DNA of 40,549 bases from Sphingomonadales bacterium (GTDB lineage Bacteria > Pseudomonadota > Alphaproteobacteria > Sphingomonadales > Sphingomonadaceae): the NCBI GenBank assembly GCA_013297725.1, contig JAAFIB010000010.1, positions 13,916 to 54,464 on the forward strand. Direction: 5' to 3'. The position numbers were made by a program, and so were the translations under genes. Positions within the stretch are counted from its first letter, which is position 1, and every line of letters begins with the position of its first letter. The notes under the pieces are model-generated. The model saw nothing but the letters and a program-made list of their open reading frames with translations, was not told the origin of the DNA and searched no databases. This document shows, piece by piece, positions 17,657 through 27,400 of the stretch.

Positions 17657-19621
17657 TTAATTATCTAATTTTGCTTGAATTTTAGCCAAGATCGCTTCAG
17701 ACGAAAATCCGAAATGATCATAAAGCTTGTCGGCCGGGGCCGATGCGCCAAAGCTGTCGATACCGATGCGGATACCGCCCGCAGTGTAGCGTTCCCAGCC
17801 CATGGTTACGCCTGCCTCGATGGAGACGCGCAATGGCCCGTCAGGCAGCACATCGGCGCGATACGCCTCATCCTGCGCCTCAAACCGTTCCCAGCATGGC
17901 ATAGAGACCACATCTGCGCCGATGCCGTGTACTTCAAGACGGTCGGCAACAGTGATCGCAATTTCAACCTCTGAACCCGTCGCCATCAGCACGACACGCC
18001 GCGCTGCATTGGCAGCACGCAGGCGATAAGCACCCTTTGCGGACCAATTCTCGCTGATATCGGCGCGCAGTTGCGGCAGGTTTTGCCGCGAAAGCGCCAA
18101 CAATGATGGCGTATCTTCGCTTTCCAATGCCAAAGCCCAGCATTCTGCGGTTTCGATGGTGTCGCACGGGCGATAGACATCCAAATTCGGGATCATCCGC
18201 AGTGACATGACATGTTCAACCGGCTGATGCGTTGGGCCGTCTTCGCCCAAACCGATGCTGTCATGCGTCATAACATAAATCACACGCTGACGCTGGATCG
18301 CCGAAAGCCGGATCGCGTTGCGGCAATAGTCAGAAAACACCAGGAATGTGCCACCATATGGGATGATGCCACCATGCAGCGCAAGGCCATTCATCGCCGC
18401 AGCCATGCCAAATTCACGGATACCATAGCTGACATAACGACCAGCATAATCATTTTTTGACAGATGCTTAGTGGCTTTTGTTTGTGTAAGGTTTGAACCT
18501 GTCAAATCTGCCGAACCGCCCACCATCGACGGAATTGCGGCGGTCAGCACCTCAAGCGCCATTTCCGATGCTTTGCGCGTGGCAACTTTTGCCGGTGTTG
18601 CAATCAACGTTGCAAGATAATCCCGCAGAGCATCGGTGGCATCAACTTTGCCGTCCATACGTACGGTCAACTCGGCGCCTTTTGGATCAGCCGCTAGCCG
18701 CTTTTCCCATTCTGCGCGGGTAGCTGCACCTTTTTGACCAGCGGCACGCCAGCTGGACAAAACATCATCAGGCACCACAAATGGGGGGCTATCCCAGCCA
18801 AGTTCCGTCCGAACAGCGGCGATTTCGTCATTACCCAGCGGAGCGCCATGGACGTTATGCGTCCCTTGCTTGTTCGGCGCACCTTTGCCGATCACTGTCC
18901 GGCATGCGATCAGCGATGGGCGATCATCAGCAATCGCCGCTGCAATCGCCCGCGCAATATCTGCAAAATCATGACCATCGCAGCTTTCGGTATGCCAGCC
19001 CGTGGCACGGAAACGCGCAGGGATGTCTTCACTGGTCGAAAGGCTGGTCGCACCATCGATGGTGATCTGATTATCGTCCCACAGCACAATCATCCGGCCA
19101 AGACCCAAATGTCCTGCTAAACCAATGGCTTCGTGGTTGACCCCTTCCATAAGGCAGCCGTCGCCTGCTATCACCCATGTGCGATGATCGACAAGTTCGT
19201 CACCGAACTGCGCATTCAAATGCCGCTCGGCCAATGCCATACCAACCGCCATGGCCAGCCCCTGCCCCAACGGTCCTGTGGTCGACTCCACGCCTTCTAG
19301 CTCAAAATTCTCAGGGTGCCCTGCACATGGGCTGTGCAGCTGACGGAAATTGCGGATATCATCGATCGTCGGGCTGGCATAGCCGCTAAGATACAGTGTC
19401 GAATAAGCCAGCATGGATCCATGCCCAGCTGACAACACAAAGCGATCACGATCCGCCCATTTTGGCGCAGAAGCGTCAAATTTCAGGAACTGCGAGTAAA
19501 GAACCGTTGCTACATCGGCCATACCCATTGGCATACCGGGATGTCCGCTATTTGCGGCTTGCACAGCATCCATCGACAAAGCACGGATCGCATTGGCCAT
19601 CTGTTGTTGTTGGACGGTCAT
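17657..19621 (-). CDS. tkt: Transketolase
   Basis: Thiamine-diphosphate enzyme moving two-carbon units in the pentose phosphate pathway and linking it to gap/aldolase products. The 654-residue product has [11 protein letters not shown] near residue 27, the ThDP motif GDGCLMEG...DDNQITIDG and the middle-domain [15 protein letters not shown]. The start is ATG 19621 with AAAGGAA; an in-frame extension to 19639 is less likely. First gene of the minus-strand metabolic run, divergent from the zapA region across 187 bp. Confidence 0.97.
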   Translation of the reverse strand: MTVQQQQMANAIRALSMDAVQAANSGHPGMPMGMADVATVLYSQFLKFDASAPKWADRDRFVLSAGHGSMLAYSTLYLSGYASPTIDDIRNFRQLHSPCAGHPENFELEGVESTTGPLGQGLAMAVGMALAERHLNAQFGDELVDHRTWVIAGDGCLMEGVNHEAIGLAGHLGLGRMIVLWDDNQITIDGATSLSTSEDIPARFRATGWHTESCDGHDFADIARAIAAAIADDRPSLIACRTVIGKGAPNKQGTHNVHGAPLGNDEIAAVRTELGWDSPPFVVPDDVLSSWRAAGQKGAATRAEWEKRLAADPKGAELTVRMDGKVDATDALRDYLATLIATPAKVATRKASEMALEVLTAAIPSMVGGSADLTGSNLTQTKATKHLSKNDYAGRYVSYGIREFGMAAAMNGLALHGGIIPYGGTFLVFSDYCRNAIRLSAIQRQRVIYVMTHDSIGLGEDGPTHQPVEHVMSLRMIPNLDVYRPCDTIETAECWALALESEDTPSLLALSRQNLPQLRADISENWSAKGAYRLRAANAARRVVLMATGSEVEIAITVADRLEVHGIGADVVSMPCWERFEAQDEAYRADVLPDGPLRVSIEAGVTMGWERYTAGGIRIGIDSFGASAPADKLYDHFGFSSEAILAKIQAKLDN

Positions 19622-19757
19622 GCGATTTCCTTTTGCCAAGTCGTTTTGCGCCAGTCAGGCCCATTAGGAACAGGGCAAAAGACGAGTCGCTGTGCGCGTC
19701 CTTTGCGGGGCAAGAGCGTCAGCGTCAAGCCATGCGGCCTAGTCTGTGCGATGCAAT

Positions 19758-19786
19758 TTGCCATTCTTGCTAAATTTGCTTAACCA
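19758..19786 (+). promoter_or_regulatory. Candidate promoter for the zapA-region operon
   Basis: TTGCCA (19758-19763) and TAACCA (19781-19786) with a 17-base spacer, 23 bases before the coiled-coil gene. It lies in the 187-bp divergent gap shared with tkt. The match is moderate only. Confidence 0.3.
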
Positions 19787-19808
19787 TAGCGATGTTGGGA
19801 GCAAAATT

Positions 19809-20003
19809 ATGCCAGAAGACAGGATGATGCAGGCAATTGGTCGCATTGAACGCTCGTTAGCACGGCTGGAAAAGGTTGAACTTGCAGCTTCAAAGCAATC
19901 GGCAGAGCCGTCGGATTTGCAGCTTCGACACGACAAGCTGCGACAGGAAACGCAATCTGCCATTGGCGATCTGGATCGTCTTCTTTCGCAGGTAAAGGGC
20001 TGA
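19809..20003 (+). CDS. Small coiled-coil protein upstream of zapA
   Basis: A 64-residue, mostly charged helical protein with heptad-like hydrophobics (MMQAIGRIERSLARLEKVEL) that suggest a coiled coil. The start ATG 19809 follows GGGAG by 7 nt; an open frame from 19746 has no support. It is two bases from zapA, so the two are co-transcribed. Small coiled-coil genes commonly precede zapA in alphaproteobacteria, which suggests a role at the division ring. I cannot assign a family with certainty. Confidence 0.8.
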   Translation: MPEDRMMQAIGRIERSLARLEKVELAASKQSAEPSDLQLRHDKLRQETQSAIGDLDRLLSQVKG

Positions 20004-20005
20004 AT

Positions 20006-20320
20006 ATGTCTGATGTTCGTTTATCAATCGGCGGCCGCGAATATATTGTCACTTGTAAAGACGGCGAAGAAGCGCGCTTGAATGCACTTGGAAACCTGGT
20101 CGATACGAAAGCGCGCGAAGCTGGTGGTTCGGCAGGTGGCTTAAATGAAAGCCGCCTACTGCTCTTTGCCAGCCTGTTGCTCGCCGATCAGCTTTACGAT
20201 GCGCAACCGACCGCAACTGCAGCGCCCGCAACGACAAATAACGACGAAATGGCTGAAACGCTTGAACGATTGGCCGAAAGGTTGGAAAAGCGCGTTCAGG
20301 CACTTGAGGATCAGGCCTAG
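20006..20320 (+). CDS. zapA: Cell division protein ZapA
   Basis: A small FtsZ-binding protein that bundles FtsZ filaments at the division site. The 104 residues begin with the ZapA head (LSIGGREYIVTCKDGEEARL) followed by NESRLLLFASLLLADQLYD and a C-terminal coiled coil. Followed directly by the 6S RNA gene, the usual order in proteobacteria. Confidence 0.9.
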   Translation: MSDVRLSIGGREYIVTCKDGEEARLNALGNLVDTKAREAGGSAGGLNESRLLLFASLLLADQLYDAQPTATAAPATTNNDEMAETLERLAERLEKRVQALEDQA

Positions 20321-20332
20321 GCGGCCTACATA

Positions 20333-20516
20333 GTGTGTGGCGGAACTGCCCGGCACGACCTTGAGAGAACATCCCTGAGGCGATAATTTCTTCCATGGGA
20401 GCTGTCCCTGCCCGTGTTACATTGGAAACGATGGGACCCGGTGCATATGGCGCCCACCTGACGTATTGGCGTCAGAGGATATTCCGGGATACGACCCATG
20501 GTGGTTCCGCCACCTT
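20333..20516 (+). ncRNA. ssrS: 6S RNA
   Basis: Regulatory RNA that mimics an open promoter and sequesters the housekeeping RNA polymerase holoenzyme in stationary phase. It lies between zapA and the 5-formyl-THF cyclo-ligase gene, the diagnostic location. The ends form a perfect 10-bp closing stem: GTGGCGGAAC at 20337-20346 with GTTCCGCCAC at 20504-20513. Length of about 180 nt fits the family. A T-rich stretch follows at 20515-20521. Exact ends are estimates. Confidence 0.88.
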
Positions 20517-20536
20517 ATTTTTGAGGGCCAGCGTGC

Positions 20537-21103
20537 ATGTCTGAACGATCAAAGTCTGATTTGCGCGCTTTTTACCGAAAGGCGCGTGCAGATTTTGCAG
20601 AGAGTCTTTCGGGCCGCGAACGCGCGATTGCCTTTACCGCTCCTCCTGCAGTGTTATCGGACCATTTCATTGCTGGACAAACGGTATCGGGCTATATCCC
20701 CGTCGGGTCAGAGGCTGATCCTCGCGCACTATTGAAGATAGCGCATGCCGCTGGCTGTAAAACTGCTCTGCCTTATGTCACAAGCCGCGCAGCGCCCATG
20801 CAGTTTCTCGGGTGGTCGCCGGGTGATGCACTACACGAGGGACCATTCGGCTTGATGCAGCCCAGTAGTGACGCCAAAGTCTGCGAACCAGACATTGTTT
20901 TGGCTCCACTCGTTGCATTTGACCGAAACCTAATGCGCCTAGGACAAGGCGCAGGCCATTATGATAGGGCGTTAAGCCTACTCGACACGGCGTTTATTGT
21001 CGGCATAGCGTGGTCGATACAAGAAGCACCATTGCTTCCTGCCGACCCTTGGGACATCCCTCTCAACGCTGTACTTACCGAAAAAGCCTGGATCGCAAGA
21101 TGA
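20537..21103 (+). CDS. 5-formyltetrahydrofolate cyclo-ligase
   Basis: Converts 5-formyl-THF to 5,10-methenyl-THF with ATP. The 188-residue product has the basic N-terminal helix (KSDLRAFYRKARADF), GYIPVGSEADPR and the nucleotide-binding signature GQGAGHYDR (136-144). Start 20537 follows GAGGG by 9 nt. Its stop overlaps the DUF2842 gene as ATGA. The 6S RNA-cyclo-ligase pairing is widely conserved. Confidence 0.93.
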   Translation: MSERSKSDLRAFYRKARADFAESLSGRERAIAFTAPPAVLSDHFIAGQTVSGYIPVGSEADPRALLKIAHAAGCKTALPYVTSRAAPMQFLGWSPGDALHEGPFGLMQPSSDAKVCEPDIVLAPLVAFDRNLMRLGQGAGHYDRALSLLDTAFIVGIAWSIQEAPLLPADPWDIPLNAVLTEKAWIAR

Positions 21104-21321
21104 AAAATGAAAACGCGCCTGTTGAACGCCCGACCATACGCAAGCCGGCAGGAATCTTCATAATGTTATTTATGATAGGGGTTTTGGCATGGGCAATTGG
21201 CACTTTTGCCAACGATATCGGTCGTTTGCCTGTGCTGATACAAGCGATCGTATATCTGACAGCAGGCGTGGTATGGATTACTCCACTGAAACCATTATTG
21301 CGCTGGATGGAAACCGGCAAA

Positions 21322-21333
<12 letters not shown>
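21100..21333 (+). CDS. DUF2842 small membrane protein
   Basis: A 77-residue inner-membrane protein with two hydrophobic helices (about 17-35 and 44-60) and the family-like tail WITPLKPLLRWMETGKW. It begins by ATGA overlap with the cyclo-ligase stop. The last four codons and stop lie inside the 3' end of the minus-strand tRNA-Asp (12-bp overlap). Function unknown. Confidence 0.85.
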
Positions 21334-21398
<65 letters not shown>

Positions 21399-21417
21399 TT
21401 ATTGCGGTGACGGCGCT

Positions 21418-21444
21418 ACTATAAGCGCCACCCCCAGCTGTCAA
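21418..21444 (-). promoter_or_regulatory. Promoter of tRNA-Asp
   Basis: On the minus strand a perfect TTGACA (21444-21439) precedes TATAGT (21423-21418), about 20 bases before the tRNA 5' end. The spacer is 15 bases, slightly short, but both hexamers are strong. Confidence 0.55.
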
Positions 21445-21613
21445 CCGCTACCTGTGATCTTTATGCAAAATCTGTTTTTTATGCGCTTCAGTGCCTGCAA
21501 ACGATTGCAAAACTACAATCATAAATGACCGATGATCGTTAACTCAGAACCGGTTTGTTACAAGCTATTACAAGACTAGCAGAAATATTCGCATATTTAT
21601 CATATAGATAAAC

Positions 21614-21642
21614 TGGTTAAGGCCAACCGCCCGCTTTAACCA
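21614..21642 (+). promoter_or_regulatory. Inverted repeat upstream of DUF11 operon
   Basis: TGGTTAA (21614-21620) and TTAACCA (21636-21642) form a perfect 7-bp inverted repeat with a 15-base centre, 32 bases before the first DUF11 gene. Each arm contains a TTAA core like a CtrA half-site, though the spacing is not the canonical N7. It could be an operator or a hairpin. The rest of the 275-bp gap is AT-rich and holds the tRNA promoter; I could not settle on an operon promoter. Confidence 0.35.
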
Positions 21643-21673
21643 AATATTGACAGTGTTTTGCGATAACGCGGTC

Positions 21674-22693
21674 ATGTTGAACCAGAAATTCAAATCAAAC
21701 CAACCGGTATCACGCCGTCGCCGCTTGTGCTTAACAGCTTTAAGCTGCTGCGCGACAGTTGCTATGTTTGGTGCAGGCGCTGCGCACGCGGCGGGCACGC
21801 TCGCTGGTACTGATATCACCAACATTGCAACCGCTTCTTATGAAACCGGCGGTACTACCGTTGACATCGATTCAAACCCGGTCGTCATCAAAGTTGATGA
21901 ATTGTTGGATGTAACAGCCGTCAGCAGCGATCCGGGCGATGTCATTACGTCCAATGGTGCGCAGAATGTTGTATCGACTTTCCGCATTACCAATACAGGC
22001 AATGGTCCGGAATCATTCCGTATTACTCCCAACGTTACCAACGGGGGCGACGATTTCAATCCAGCGCTCGTGTCCGTTGTTATCGATACCAACGGCAACG
22101 GCGTTTATGATCCCGGTGTAGACACTGTCTATGTAGCGGGCACAAACGACCCGAACTTGACACCAGATCAAAGCCTGACAGTCTTTGTTTTAACCAACAT
22201 CCCTGCGACACAAAGCAATGGCAACCGTGCACAGGTTAGTCTGACGACAGCAGCGACGACAGGTACAGGTGCGCCAGGAACTACATTTGCCAGTGCCGGC
22301 CAAGGTGGCGGAAACGCTGTTGTGGGGACCACTGGTGCTGATGCCGATGCGTCGGGCTTTGTATTGGTCAACGCTGCATCAGTTGCGCTGGTAAAGTCGG
22401 CAACCGTTTTGGATCCGTTTGGCGGAACTACGTCAGTCCCCGGGTCGATCATCACTTACACGTTGGTCGCAACGGTCAGCGGCAATGGCACGCTTAACAA
22501 TCTAAGCATCAACGATCCGATCCCGGCCAGTGCGCAATATGTCGCCAGCAGCATCACTCTTGCAGGTGCCGCACAGACCGACGCTGTGGATGCAGATCAG
22601 GCAAATTTTAACGGGACGCGCGTAAACGTTGCCCTTGGGAATGTCGCGGCCGGACAAAGCCGCACAGTCACTTTCAAAGTGAGAATACAATGA
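21674..22693 (+). CDS. Exported DUF11-type surface protein 1
   Basis: A 339-residue exported protein. The N-terminus is basic (RRRR) followed by a hydrophobic core and AHAAG, a signal peptide of about 40 residues. The mature part begins with the motif shared by this operon (T-x-I-x-N-x-A-x-x-Y). Beta-rich modules follow, and a C-terminal DUF11-type domain (about 235-339: SVALVKSATV ... PGSIITYTLVATVSGNG) ends AAGQSRTVTFKVRIQ. An EF-hand-like DTNGNGVYDPGVD (about 143-155) may bind calcium. ATG 21674 is chosen for the signal peptide, but the Shine-Dalgarno is poor. Overlaps the next gene as ATGA. Confidence 0.82.
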   Translation: MLNQKFKSNQPVSRRRRLCLTALSCCATVAMFGAGAAHAAGTLAGTDITNIATASYETGGTTVDIDSNPVVIKVDELLDVTAVSSDPGDVITSNGAQNVVSTFRITNTGNGPESFRITPNVTNGGDDFNPALVSVVIDTNGNGVYDPGVDTVYVAGTNDPNLTPDQSLTVFVLTNIPATQSNGNRAQVSLTTAATTGTGAPGTTFASAGQGGGNAVVGTTGADADASGFVLVNAASVALVKSATVLDPFGGTTSVPGSIITYTLVATVSGNGTLNNLSINDPIPASAQYVASSITLAGAAQTDAVDADQANFNGTRVNVALGNVAAGQSRTVTFKVRIQ

Positions 22694-23166
22694 ACAACTT
22701 TCTGAAACTCTGTTTTTCAATGATATTACTGGCAGCAAGTAGCGTGCCCGCAATGGCTGCGGCACCCGTTGAGCTATCCAGCGATATTTTTGTAGAAAAA
22801 CAGGAAAAACGCCCCGACGGTTCTTTTTCAACCGTATTGGCAAAACCAAATCTGATCCTTCCAGGCGATCAGTTGGTATTTGTTGTGCGCTATCGCAACG
22901 CGAGCAACAAACCTGCAGCAAATTTTTCGGTCACAAACCCGATCCCTGCTGCGATTACATTCAGTGGGACGTCAGATGGAGCAGAGATTGTTTCAATTGA
23001 TGGCGGAAAAAGTTGGGGAAAATTATCTCAGCTGCGTGTGAACAATGCAGACGGCACAAGCCGCAATGCATTGATGACCGACGTTACCCATTTGAAATGG
23101 CAAATGAAACAAACACTTGCAGCAGGTGATGCTGGCAAGTTGATTTTTCGTGGGGTCGTAAAATGA
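22690..23166 (+). CDS. Exported single-domain DUF11-type protein 2
   Basis: A 158-residue exported protein with a clear signal peptide (residues 1-23, ending AMAAA). One beta-rich DUF11-like domain follows: ILPGDQLVFVVRYRNAS, then FSVTNPIPAAITF, ending AAGDAGKLIFRGVVK. This final strand is the same kind of ending as in proteins 1 and 3. Start overlaps gene 1 as ATGA. It may be a minor subunit or cap in the same surface assembly; this is inference. Confidence 0.8.
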   Translation: MNNFLKLCFSMILLAASSVPAMAAAPVELSSDIFVEKQEKRPDGSFSTVLAKPNLILPGDQLVFVVRYRNASNKPAANFSVTNPIPAAITFSGTSDGAEIVSIDGGKSWGKLSQLRVNNADGTSRNALMTDVTHLKWQMKQTLAAGDAGKLIFRGVVK

Positions 23167-23230
23167 CTTCGAAGACGCGACGATTGCCGCGGAGTTTTCG
23201 CAATCAATTTAATGCAACAGGAGAATAAGC

Positions 23231-24355
23231 ATGACCAGTAAGCTTAAACTGCTCGTTGCCTCAGCCGTGATTCCAGCCGTGTTCTTGAACGCGGTACCTG
23301 CATTTGCAGTTGGAACCACGCAGGGCACGTCAGTCCTCAATACCGTCACTGTCGACTTCCAAGTCGGCAGCGTCGCTCAAACCCAAGCAAGTGCGTCAGA
23401 CACGTTTGTTGTCGACCGCAAAATCCTTTTTGACGTTGCGGAAAAGGCAACCACGGGCACTACATCTGTGATTCCGGGCCAAACATCGCGTGTCACAACG
23501 TTTTTGCTGACAAACTCGTCAAACGATACGCTTGATTTCACCGTTACACCTGCGAACATCGTAGGCGGAACAGCAGCACATGGCGGCACAGACGCATTTG
23601 ACGTCACCAGCCTGCTGATCTGTCTGGATGGCCCCGTTGTCGACGGCGTATGCGATACAGCAGCATCTGCATCGCTGACGATCAACGATCTTTCCGGAAC
23701 AACCGGTAGCAACACAGCAACGATCCTGATCCTTGGGAACATTCCTGCTACTGCAACTAATGGTCAGGTCGCCAACGTATCGGCGACTGTCACAGCGTTG
23801 AACAGCAGTGGTACAGCTATTACAGGTGCAGGCGCAGCTGCTGCGGATGCCACTGTCAACGGTGCTGCTACCGTTGAAACGATTTTTGCCGATGTGGCGA
23901 AATCGGGCAATGGCGGAACCTCGGTTGCACGCGACGGTATCGATGTTGCAACAGATGATTACACCATCTCGGCAGCAGCACTTAGCGTGTTCAAAACAAG
24001 CAGAATTATTAGCGACGGCGTTAGCACAAGTAACTTTAAAGCTATCCCCGGAGCGGTTGTAGAATACTGCATCTCTGTAGCGAACGCTGCAAGTGCATCT
24101 GCCAGTGCAACCAACATTTCTGTGCGTGACGTTGTGCCGTCAAACCTGACCTTCTCAGCCGGAACAATTCTGGTTGATGCGACTGTCACAAGCCCAGGTG
24201 CAAGCCAAACTTGTTCTGCAGGAACGGCTGTATCTGATGCGACTGACGCTGACGCAGGGCAGTACAACACGGGTCTGACCCGTGCGGAAGGCACATTGTC
24301 GAACATCGCCGCTGGTACGTCCAGAGCGCTGATTTTCCGCGCGACGATCAACTAG
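23231..24355 (+). CDS. Exported DUF11-type surface protein 3
   Basis: A 374-residue exported protein with signal peptide (residues 1-26, ending PAFA). An N-terminal T-x-V-x-N-x-V-x-V-x-F module, low-complexity Ala/Thr/Ser-rich beta modules and a C-terminal DUF11-type domain (about 245-374) ending AAGTSRALIFRATIN complete it. The start has an excellent AGGAG 8 nt upstream, the best in the operon, suggesting high expression. It is followed by a strong terminator, so it ends the high-level part of the transcript. Likely the abundant component. Confidence 0.82.
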   Translation: MTSKLKLLVASAVIPAVFLNAVPAFAVGTTQGTSVLNTVTVDFQVGSVAQTQASASDTFVVDRKILFDVAEKATTGTTSVIPGQTSRVTTFLLTNSSNDTLDFTVTPANIVGGTAAHGGTDAFDVTSLLICLDGPVVDGVCDTAASASLTINDLSGTTGSNTATILILGNIPATATNGQVANVSATVTALNSSGTAITGAGAAAADATVNGAATVETIFADVAKSGNGGTSVARDGIDVATDDYTISAAALSVFKTSRIISDGVSTSNFKAIPGAVVEYCISVANAASASASATNISVRDVVPSNLTFSAGTILVDATVTSPGASQTCSAGTAVSDATDADAGQYNTGLTRAEGTLSNIAAGTSRALIFRATIN

Positions 24356-24361
24356 GAAAAG

Positions 24362-24398
24362 AAAAGGCGATGTTGGGTTAGCCTGACATCGCCTTTTT
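24362..24398 (+). terminator. Intrinsic terminator / attenuator before the large barrel protein
   Basis: A perfect 12-bp stem (AAAAGGCGATGT at 24362-24373, ACATCGCCTTTT at 24386-24397) with a 12-base loop and a T-run. It lies 7 bp after the stop of DUF11 protein 3 and 5 bp before the ATG of the 1699-residue protein. Confidence 0.85.
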
Positions 24399-24403
24399 CC
24401 CCA

Positions 24404-27400
24404 ATGAACCTGTTAACCAAGTCCTTTATCAAATGCGCCGGTGCGCTGGCGGCAGCTATTCCTATAGCTGCCGCCAGCCTTCCTGCGTTTGCGCAAAGCG
24501 CGTCGGGTTCCTCGACAATCAGCAATACTGCACAAGTAGAGTGGGAAAGCGGAGGGCAGACGCTGTCTCGGCCGTCCAACACGGTCGACATTGTCGTTGA
24601 TCGGACGATAACGCCCCTGCCAACGAGTCTGCAGCTGTTTCGTTATACTGGCGGTCCATCTGGTCAGCCGACGACAATGCCAGCGACAATGTGCATGAGC
24701 TCATCCGGGCCAAAACCTGTCGATTTAACCGGCGCATTTTCGCAATATGCGGCTAATCCAGCGCCTATTGAGTCAACAACAGCCATTCGTGCAGGTGAAC
24801 CGCTGATCCTAAGGGTCACGTCAGCGTCTCAAAACGTCAGCCCGACTGCAATTGACACCTTTGAAGCCGTAATCACCACACGAAATGGGGATCGTGAGCG
24901 TATCACGATGACGGAAACAGCCGTGAACAGCGGCATTTTCATGGCTGTCATCAATACAGCAGCAACGCCGGCCTCTCCGGTCATTGGCGACTGCGTGTTG
25001 ACCGTCCGTCCGGGCGACAATTTGACGTTTGACCTTGGTAATGGTGCCGGCGGTGGCGCAATCGCCAGTGGAGCAGTCAATATTCTGGTCGATCCGTTCG
25101 GCCTAACCTTTGACAGCGGTGATGGCGCCCCTGTTTCTGGCACGCGTGTCACTATTGTCGATGCAGCAACCGGTGTTCCAGCACAGGTTTTCGGCGATGA
25201 TGGCGTATCGACGTTTCCAAATAGCCTGATTACCGGGTCAACAGTGACCGATTCCAGCGGTGCAAGCTATTCATTTGATACAGGATTCTATCGATTCCCG
25301 TTCCTGCGTCCGGGTGTGTACCGTCTCGTCATCACGCCGCCCTCGCCCTATACTGCACCGTCGATCGCTACACCCGCAGAAATCGCGCTTTTGACGCGAC
25401 CGGATGGCGGCCCGTTCATCATCGCGCCGGGTTCCTATGGCGGCACGATAACATTGTCTGATCCGGCACCTGTCCGGATCGATGTTCCGATGGACAGGCC
25501 CGGTGGCCAGCTGCAATTGCGCAAAACGACCTCGTCGGTAACGGCGATGCCGGGCGATATCGTGCAATACCGTGTCGAAGTCCGCAATCCGGATCGAACG
25601 CGTGTCAGCGGCCCTGTAACTGTTACAGATATTCTGCCAAGCGCCATGCGTTTGCGTTTTAATTCAGTGCGTTACAACGGCGCGTTGGTTACACCCACGG
25701 TCGCCGCTGATGGTGCAAACTTCTCTGTTACCGTTGCTCCACTTGCTGGAGGACAGTCCGGCTTGCTGACCTATTTGGCCGAAGTGCGCAGCGATGCACG
25801 CCCCGGCAACGCGATCAACCTGGCATCTGCTCGTGATAATCGCGGGGCGGTTAGCGACAACGCCGATTCCATCGTCCGCATCGTGCGCGACGGCATCAGC
25901 GAGCGTTTCACGATTATTGGTCGTGTCACTGACGGTGGCTGCGATGTAGATCCCCGCAAAGCAAAGGGCATCGCTGGCGTTCGCGTCATGCTGCAAGATG
26001 GCACCTATGCGGTCACGGATGAGGATGGGCGCTATCATTTTGAAGGTGTTGTCCCCGGCCTGCATGTTGTGCAGATCGACCCATCGACCTTCCCACTCGA
26101 CCAAAAACCCGTTGATTGCGCACGCAACACACGAAGTGCTGGCAGCGCGATCTCACGCTTTGTCGAGGGCCGCGGCGGCAGCTTGAAACGTGCCGATTTC
26201 CGTGCGGTACAAACCGTTGCACGCGAAGATACGCGCGCCAAAGCCGTCCCCCTGCCCCCGGTGTTGACCGATGCGCAAGCTGCTGGTTCAGAGACCGATT
26301 GGTTCGAAAATCAGACGCCGGGCGTCGGTTTTGTGTTTCCAGTAACCGATTATAACCCACGTTCGCGCACGACCCGTGTTGTTATCAAGCATATGCCGCG
26401 TCAAAAGATCGAGCTGCTCGTTAATGGCAAGCCGGTTGACGTCCTTAACTTTGACGGCACCAAAAAAAGCACCGATGGCAATATGCGGGCAGCCGTATGG
26501 CGCGGTATTTTGCTTGATGCCGGTAACAACGTCCTCACCGCCAAAGTGACCGGTGAAGATGGCGCAATTGTCGAAACGCTGACGCAGAATATCTACGTCG
26601 CAGGGGCGCCAATGACGGCCCAGTTCCTAAAGGATCAATCGGTCCTGTTGGCTGACGGCGTAACACGTCCACGTATCGCGGTTCGTATGACAGACCGTAA
26701 TGGCAAACCAATCCAGCATGATGCAGTAGGCGATTTCAGCGTCACTGATCCGTATCGCCCCGCTATCGAGGTTGATGCGCAGCAAGCGAACCAGCTGTCG
26801 GGTCTGGAACGTGCGCAACCAGTTTGGCGCGTGCACGGCGATAACGGTATTGCTTATATTGAACTGGAACCGACCACAGCGTCTGGCACAGTTGCTGTAT
26901 CGTTTAATTTCCAAGACGGTGAAGTCCGCCGCACACAGCGCATTGAAACATGGCTCGATCCAGGCGATCGTCCATGGACAGTCGTTGGCTTTGCCGCTGG
27001 AACTGTTGGCTTCAACACGCTGGATGAAGGTCTGGAAGAGCTTGTCCAAGACGACGACCAGTTGAACCTTGATGGCCGCGTTGCACTCTACGCCAAGGGC
27101 CGTGTCAGCGGGAAATGGCTGATGACGTTGGCTTATGACAGCGACAAGAACGAAGATGAAACCCGCTTTGCTGGCATCATCGATCCTCGCCGTTACTACA
27201 CCGTATATGCCGACCGTAGCGAGCAGCGTTATGACGCCGCATCGGTCCGCCGCTTGTATCTAAAGCTGGAACGTCCACAGTTCTATGCGCTGTTTGGTGA
27301 TTATACGACTGGCATCGACGAGCCTGAGCTCGCCCGTTACCAGCGCAATTTCAACGGTATCAAAGCCGAGTATCGTAGCGAGCAAGTGCATGCACAAGTC

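Noticed and set aside
21647-21667. TTGACA with nearby GATAAC as promoter for the DUF11 operon
   Set aside because: The hexamers are only 9 bases apart and lie within 30 bases of the start codon, so they cannot form a normal promoter.
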